DNA of 35,253 bases from Lachnospiraceae bacterium UBA7225 (lineage in GTDB: Bacteria; Bacillota; Clostridia; Lachnospirales; Lachnospiraceae): contig DKTR01000006.1 of assembly GCA_002473385.1 (NCBI GenBank), positions 1 to 35,253 on the forward strand. Reading direction: 5' to 3'. Made by a program: the position numbers and the translations under genes. Each line of letters starts with the position of its first letter. The stretch's first letter is position 1. The notes under the pieces are model-generated. The model ran no database searches and was not told the origin of the DNA. It worked only from the letters and a program-made list of their open reading frames with translations. This document shows positions 31,436-35,253 of the stretch, one piece after another.

Positions 31436-32968
31436 TCATCCTGTTACTTTTCTCAGCCGGATCGCCATGTACTCTTTTCCGGGCAACTGTACCGTAAATT
31501 TCCCTTTACAGATACCGCGTTCTTCTATAGTCATTTCCCAGGTATCAATCACCTCCACCTGGTATTCCGTAGTATCGTCAAAATAAAACTCCCGGAAAGA
31601 AGGCCGCATAAAGCTAAAGTAGAAAATATAGTAATCCGCCGGCTGCTTATGACCTGCCCCTGCCGCGCGTGCCGCTACCACATCCCACCAGCCATCAGCC
31701 GGTTCCATTCCCGGACCGGGCGTCTCACACATAATTTTATTAAGAAAGCGAAGACGTTCAGGCGAAGTACCATGCAGCGTTCCACCGTGGGACCACCACA
31801 GGATTCCCTGCGGATGCATATAGGTCTCTCCGTGCCCCGCAAAACCGCCGCGGCAGAATGCTTCCCAGAAACGGCGAACCATCTCCTGTCCGCTAATGTT
31901 TCCCCATCCGTGCTGGATATTCCCCTCATAGGCGATTTCGTCCAGTACAACCGGTTTTTTATAGCGCTCTCTCCACTCACCCACAAGCTCCGCGCTCTTG
32001 TACAGATCCTGTCTCTGAATGCTGCAGTGCGTAATCCACGGACGGCTATAATCGTAAAACGGCTTGCAGTTATGAATCGAGCGCAGGTGATTATAGGGAT
32101 CCTTTTCGCAGATAATCGCCGCATAGCGCTCCCAGTCTGCCAGCGATTTCTGCGGCAGCAGATCGTATTCATTTGCCAGAGACCACCACACATTGCGATA
32201 TGCCGCAAACCTGGCAATTACATACCTCCAGTACCGGTCGTCGCTTGCGGCATCCATCATAGAAAAGCCCCACCGGTCATACGGATGCATCACGATCAGA
32301 TCCGCCTCTATGCCAAGCTCCTTCAGATCGGCGATCCTTTTTTCCATTAACCGGAAATGCTCCGGATTAAATCTTGTAAAATCCCATTCATTCCCCGGTG
32401 CTCTTCCATTATACTCCTGAAAATTGTCCTTTGTCAGTATTGAGCTGTCGCACGGCGTTCCCTCAAACGGATAGCTGACCGGCTCATTAAAATTGTAGTC
32501 GTAATGCTTCGGAAAAACACAAAAACGAATTTTATTAAACGCACTGTTTTTCAGAGTCTCCAGTGTCTCTTCCTGCAGCTTTTGCGGCTGCAGATGCCAG
32601 ACATAACAGGTCGTGCCAACGCAATGATACGGAGTTCCATCCTCATATGCAAAATAGTACGTATGTGCCACCCGCACCGGTCCGTGATTTCCTGCCGAGG
32701 GCGGCACCGCCTCAAATGCTCCCCCGGCTGTTTCATCCGAAAAGTTTCCCGCTACAGTGAACGTATACGTTCCCTCAAAGGAGGGCATAAAGCGCACTTT
32801 ATACACGCCGTCTCCATCATAAAAGCCGTCCACTGTTTTTACTTCATTCTTATGTACAAATGTCCCGCGGATTTCTACATCTGTATACGGATTTCCATCT
32901 CTGCGCCCGGGAAGCGTCACCTCAAACACTTCCCATTTTTCTACGGATAATGGATAATTTATTTTCAT
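31436..32968 (-). CDS. DUF5060/apiosidase-like glycoside hydrolase
   Basis: This 510-residue cytoplasmic-looking protein (no signal peptide) has an N-terminal DUF5060 beta domain (about 1-95, starting SVEKWEVFEVTLPG). A DUF4038 apiosidase-like TIM barrel follows (about 100-440), with YFAYEDGTPYHCVGTTCYVW and VMHPYDRWGFSMMDAASDD. The C-terminal beta domain is like DUF5605. Likely catalytic Glu residues are Glu267 (SLANEYD) and Glu344 (VLDEIAYEG). The barrel belongs to the group that includes GH140 endo-apiosidase of rhamnogalacturonan II, but not all members act on apiose. The ATG at 32968 has AAGGAG upstream. Its neighbourhood with an esterase and a sugar operon suggests plant pectin or hemicellulose use. 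Confidence 0.82.
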   Translation of the reverse strand: MKINYPLSVEKWEVFEVTLPGRRDGNPYTDVEIRGTFVHKNEVKTVDGFYDGDGVYKVRFMPSFEGTYTFTVAGNFSDETAGGAFEAVPPSAGNHGPVRVAHTYYFAYEDGTPYHCVGTTCYVWHLQPQKLQEETLETLKNSAFNKIRFCVFPKHYDYNFNEPVSYPFEGTPCDSSILTKDNFQEYNGRAPGNEWDFTRFNPEHFRLMEKRIADLKELGIEADLIVMHPYDRWGFSMMDAASDDRYWRYVIARFAAYRNVWWSLANEYDLLPQKSLADWERYAAIICEKDPYNHLRSIHNCKPFYDYSRPWITHCSIQRQDLYKSAELVGEWRERYKKPVVLDEIAYEGNIQHGWGNISGQEMVRRFWEAFCRGGFAGHGETYMHPQGILWWSHGGTLHGTSPERLRFLNKIMCETPGPGMEPADGWWDVVAARAAGAGHKQPADYYIFYFSFMRPSFREFYFDDTTEYQVEVIDTWEMTIEERGICKGKFTVQLPGKEYMAIRLRKVTG

Positions 32969-33032
32969 AGGCTTTCTCCTTATTTTGATTTCAGTCCGCT
33001 CTGCGCTGCCAGTGCAACGGCTTCCTAAAAAT

Positions 33033-33082
33033 GCTCCTTTTTAATAAGAAATGTCATACCTCAGTTCTTACCAAAAAGGAGC
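33033..33082 (-). terminator. Long hairpin terminator after the CE15-like gene
   Basis: GCTCCTTTTT (33033-33042) pairs with AAAAAGGAGC (33073-33082), and TAAGAA (33045-33050) with TTCTTA (33065-33070), giving a 16-bp stem with one 2-base internal loop. On the minus strand it is followed by ATTTTTAG. It lies about 50 bp after the esterase stop, in the 164-bp gap before the hydrolase gene. Confidence 0.7.
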
Positions 33083-33132
33083 CATTGAATTTACAATAAC
33101 ACAAAATAATTTTCTTATCAATACAGATATTT

Positions 33133-34296
33133 TTATAACAAGTGTGACGGGCATCTCCATTCATAGAAGGGCTGTTCCTGCCTCCAGTCAAAAACTCCTT
33201 CCAGCCCCCGTATTGCGCGAAAAGAAACCACATTGGTCTCCGGCGTCCTGCCGAAAAACTGCATTTCCATAAAATCGGCCAATGCTTCCCAGTCTATCGT
33301 CTGGAATTGATGCCCGCCTTCGCGATAATGGATGGCATTTTTTTCCCTGCATCCCAGGAATTCATAAACTTCCTGTGCTGCACGCCACATGATCTGTGTA
33401 CCATATGGGTTTGACCAGTCATCTCCCCAGCCTTCTGTAGTTATGACCGGGCGGGGAGCAATCAGCGCCCTCAGCAGATGCCCGTCTGCCGGCATTTTCC
33501 ACTCATTTTCACCGGTATATCCGGAAAGTGCAGGTCCCCACCAGTATGAAAAGCTTTCATTCATTTTCGTAATGGTCTCACAGTTTCCATGACCATACCC
33601 GAAATGTCCTCCAAAAATCCGCAGTGAACCGGCTCCAAAACATCCCGAACCATTTGCATGACACATTGTAAAGCGTTCATCATAAATAGCCGCGCATATT
33701 GCTACTTTTCCTCCTCTTGAATGCCCGGATGCCACAACATGGGAACGGTCACAATATGGCTGCTGCTCAACATAATCCAAAAGCCTCATCAATCCAAATG
33801 CCCACTGTGCAATTCTTCCCCAGGAATAGTGCGGATAAGCCCGCAAGAGCCTGTGATCTTCCATCCCCGGCGCGTCTTCTATCAGATCTCCTCTGCAAAA
33901 AGAGGCAATGGCAAACCCCCGGCTGCAGACCAGTTCCTCTTCCGCCGGACAAATATCATCGGCATTATGCCGGTTCCATAGGATCACCGGGGCTGCCCCT
34001 TCTTTTACGGGCCGGATAATTTCTGCCGGAAGCTCTATTTTTTCTTCTTTTCCAAAAGACAATATAATTTTCTCCCAGACAGCTTTCCCTCCGTACAAAA
34101 GACGCCTCGCCGCAACAGTTCCCACTGCCCGCTCTGCGGCTTCCGGAAACGTGCCGTAAAGACATCCTTTTAAAATAGCTTTCCATTCATCCCGGCACTC
34201 CATCCACTCCTGCGGCGTTTCTATCCTGCTTCCATCCGGCTTTTCAAATAAATCAAATACCTTTACATTCTTCAGTTTTCTTTTATCTGCAATCAT
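33133..34296 (-). CDS. CE15-like glucuronoyl esterase
   Basis: This 387-residue alpha/beta hydrolase probably cleaves esters of 4-O-methyl-glucuronic acid in xylan or lignin-carbohydrate bonds. The nucleophile is Ser193 in the motif VVASGHSRGGKVAICAA, matching the CE15 pattern GxSRxGK. YPHYSWGRIAQWAFGLMRLL precedes it, and His329 lies in REGGHQFQTIDW. The segment WSNPYGTQIMWRAAQEVYEF is also typical of CE15. The ATG at 34296 has GGAGGG upstream and lies 19 bp after the AraC gene; the longer frame to 34437 would overlap that gene. No signal peptide is seen, which would make it intracellular and is unusual for this family. The substrate is not certain. Confidence 0.8.
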   Translation of the reverse strand: MIADKRKLKNVKVFDLFEKPDGSRIETPQEWMECRDEWKAILKGCLYGTFPEAAERAVGTVAARRLLYGGKAVWEKIILSFGKEEKIELPAEIIRPVKEGAAPVILWNRHNADDICPAEEELVCSRGFAIASFCRGDLIEDAPGMEDHRLLRAYPHYSWGRIAQWAFGLMRLLDYVEQQPYCDRSHVVASGHSRGGKVAICAAIYDERFTMCHANGSGCFGAGSLRIFGGHFGYGHGNCETITKMNESFSYWWGPALSGYTGENEWKMPADGHLLRALIAPRPVITTEGWGDDWSNPYGTQIMWRAAQEVYEFLGCREKNAIHYREGGHQFQTIDWEALADFMEMQFFGRTPETNVVSFRAIRGLEGVFDWRQEQPFYEWRCPSHLL

Positions 34297-34315
34297 CTGG
34301 ATCCCTCCTCTATAC

Positions 34316-35200
34316 TCAATACCGGTAACTCCGGTATTCTGATGGCGTACAGCCCTTTTTCTCCTTAAAAGTACGCACAAAAACATTGTAATTGCGGAAA
34401 CCGCACCGGTGTGCAACTTCCTCAATGCTAAATTCATAATTCTCGGTCAAAAACCTTTCCGCACGATTAATCCGGATATTTGCCAGATAATCATAAAAGT
34501 TTAACTTTGTGTATTGTTTCAATAAATTTATAAAATCTGTCTCCGAATAGCCAAACTGTCCGGCAACTCCTGAAAGCGTCAGATCGTCTGCATAGTGATT
34601 TTCTATATATTCTACAACAACCGCAAGTTTTTCCGGATATAAAAGCCCATGCTGGTCACTTCCGCCCAGGGACCCTCTCGCAAGCATCACAAGAATCTGG
34701 ATCACAAGTGCATAAATACTGCTGTTTCGCATTTTATTTTTCGAAAAATATTCCTGCTCCAATTCCCGGATACATTGTCCCATTTCCTTTTGCAGTCCGG
34801 GATTAGATGCGTCAATCTTCGCCAGAGGAATCTGAAAAGAAAATAAAGAACGGTACTCTTTAAACTGGCACAAAAGCCCCAGATCCACCATAAATATAAT
34901 TCGTTCTCCATATTCTTCCGCAGCCAGCAGGCTGTGCTCACATCCATGCGGAATAATCAAAATCTCATTTTCCTTCAGCCGAATCGTTTCCCCGTCACAC
35001 ACCACTGTAAAATCATTTTGAATGGGCATGATAAATTCGATTTCATTTACAGAATGCCAGTGGCTCGGATACCCGTCAGTGTCAGTATTCCTGTACAGAT
35101 TCAGATATCTCATAGCCGGAAAAGCTGCCCGCTCATAAAAATTTTTAAGCGTCTCCGCCTCTTCTTTATCCCCTGCCGGCCCCGTTCGTCTGGTAGACAT
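34316..35200 (-). CDS. AraC-family transcriptional regulator with N-terminal cupin
   Basis: This 294-residue activator has a cupin-type sensor domain (about 30-130, with HWHSVNEIEFIMPIQNDF and ILIIPHGCEHSLL) and two AraC helix-turn-helix motifs at the C terminus (LSGVAGQFGYSETDFINLLK and EEVAHRCGFRNYNVFVRTFK, ending GCTPSEYR). It probably binds a plant-derived sugar and activates the esterase gene 19 bp downstream, possibly also the apiosidase-like gene. The ATG at 35200 follows GGAGGAG at a long spacing of 12 bases, so the start is slightly uncertain. The promoter probably lies beyond the window end. Confidence 0.9.
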   Translation of the reverse strand: MSTRRTGPAGDKEEAETLKNFYERAAFPAMRYLNLYRNTDTDGYPSHWHSVNEIEFIMPIQNDFTVVCDGETIRLKENEILIIPHGCEHSLLAAEEYGERIIFMVDLGLLCQFKEYRSLFSFQIPLAKIDASNPGLQKEMGQCIRELEQEYFSKNKMRNSSIYALVIQILVMLARGSLGGSDQHGLLYPEKLAVVVEYIENHYADDLTLSGVAGQFGYSETDFINLLKQYTKLNFYDYLANIRINRAERFLTENYEFSIEEVAHRCGFRNYNVFVRTFKEKKGCTPSEYRSYRY

Positions 35201-35253
35201 CGCTCTATGTCACTCCTCCTGTCTCATTCAAATAACTTCTCGGAATCTTCAGC

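Noticed and set aside
33093..33121. Minus-strand promoter TTGATA-17-TATTGT before the hydrolase gene
   Set aside because: The -10 is weak, and the strong terminator hairpin lies between it and the gene, so it is not convincing.

Overview
The window most resembles a spore-forming, plant-glycan-degrading Clostridia of the Lachnospiraceae type. The evidence is a spmA spore-maturation gene, RicT and the holB-ricT-trmN6-rsmI cluster typical of Firmicutes, strong AGGAGG-like ribosome binding sites, and many ABC importers, LacI/AraC/DeoR regulators and hemicellulose/pectin enzymes. No rRNA, tRNA or CRISPR array was seen. The genus cannot be settled from the sequence alone.

Layout. (1) 115-2476: a DeoR-type regulator and a two-domain sugar ABC ATPase on the + strand, with no permease or binding protein behind them. 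(2) 2628-5688: spmA (minus strand) with a second, 91% identical copy of its last 111-bp block about 2.3 kb away. The two copies flank an AT-rich pair of genes: a RhuM-family protein and a tyrosine-recombinase-like protein that appears to lack every catalytic residue. This looks like a very small integrative element or its remnant. (3) 5835-11689: a LacI regulator and an ABC importer operon (binding protein, two permeases) ending in a GH51 alpha-L-arabinofuranosidase. It is driven by a consensus promoter with a perfect 12-bp palindrome just after the -10. (4) 11786-17302: a membrane acyltransferase with an overlapping leader ORF, then the housekeeping cluster rsmI, trmN6-like, ricT, holB and a guanylate-kinase-like gene, transcribed on the minus strand from a promoter at 17273-17302. 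(5) 17358-24090: a polyamine operon in transcription order XRE-cupin regulator, potA, potB, potC, potD, and a saccharopine-dehydrogenase-fold enzyme that may make carboxy(nor)spermidine. (6) 24195-30238: a catabolic operon of a COG2407 isomerase, a split transketolase and a GlpK-like FGGY kinase, with a divergent LacI regulator. (7) 30235-35200: a secreted metallo-beta-lactamase-fold protein with a zinc-ribbon-like tail, a DUF5060/apiosidase-like hydrolase, a CE15-like glucuronoyl esterase and an AraC regulator.

How the genes work together. Regions 3, 6 and 7 read as plant cell-wall use: removal of arabinose and possibly apiose or glucuronoyl esters, oligosaccharide import, and isomerisation, phosphorylation and two-carbon transfer of a pentose-like sugar. 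The set apiosidase-like hydrolase, isomerase, FGGY kinase and two-subunit transketolase parallels the known non-oxidative D-apiose route, but with an unexpected isomerase fold. Ordinary D-arabinose or L-arabinose metabolism remains an alternative. The most novel-looking items are the mini-element in spmA, the possible alternative apiose pathway, and the C-terminally anchored PotD with a 33-bp repeat array.
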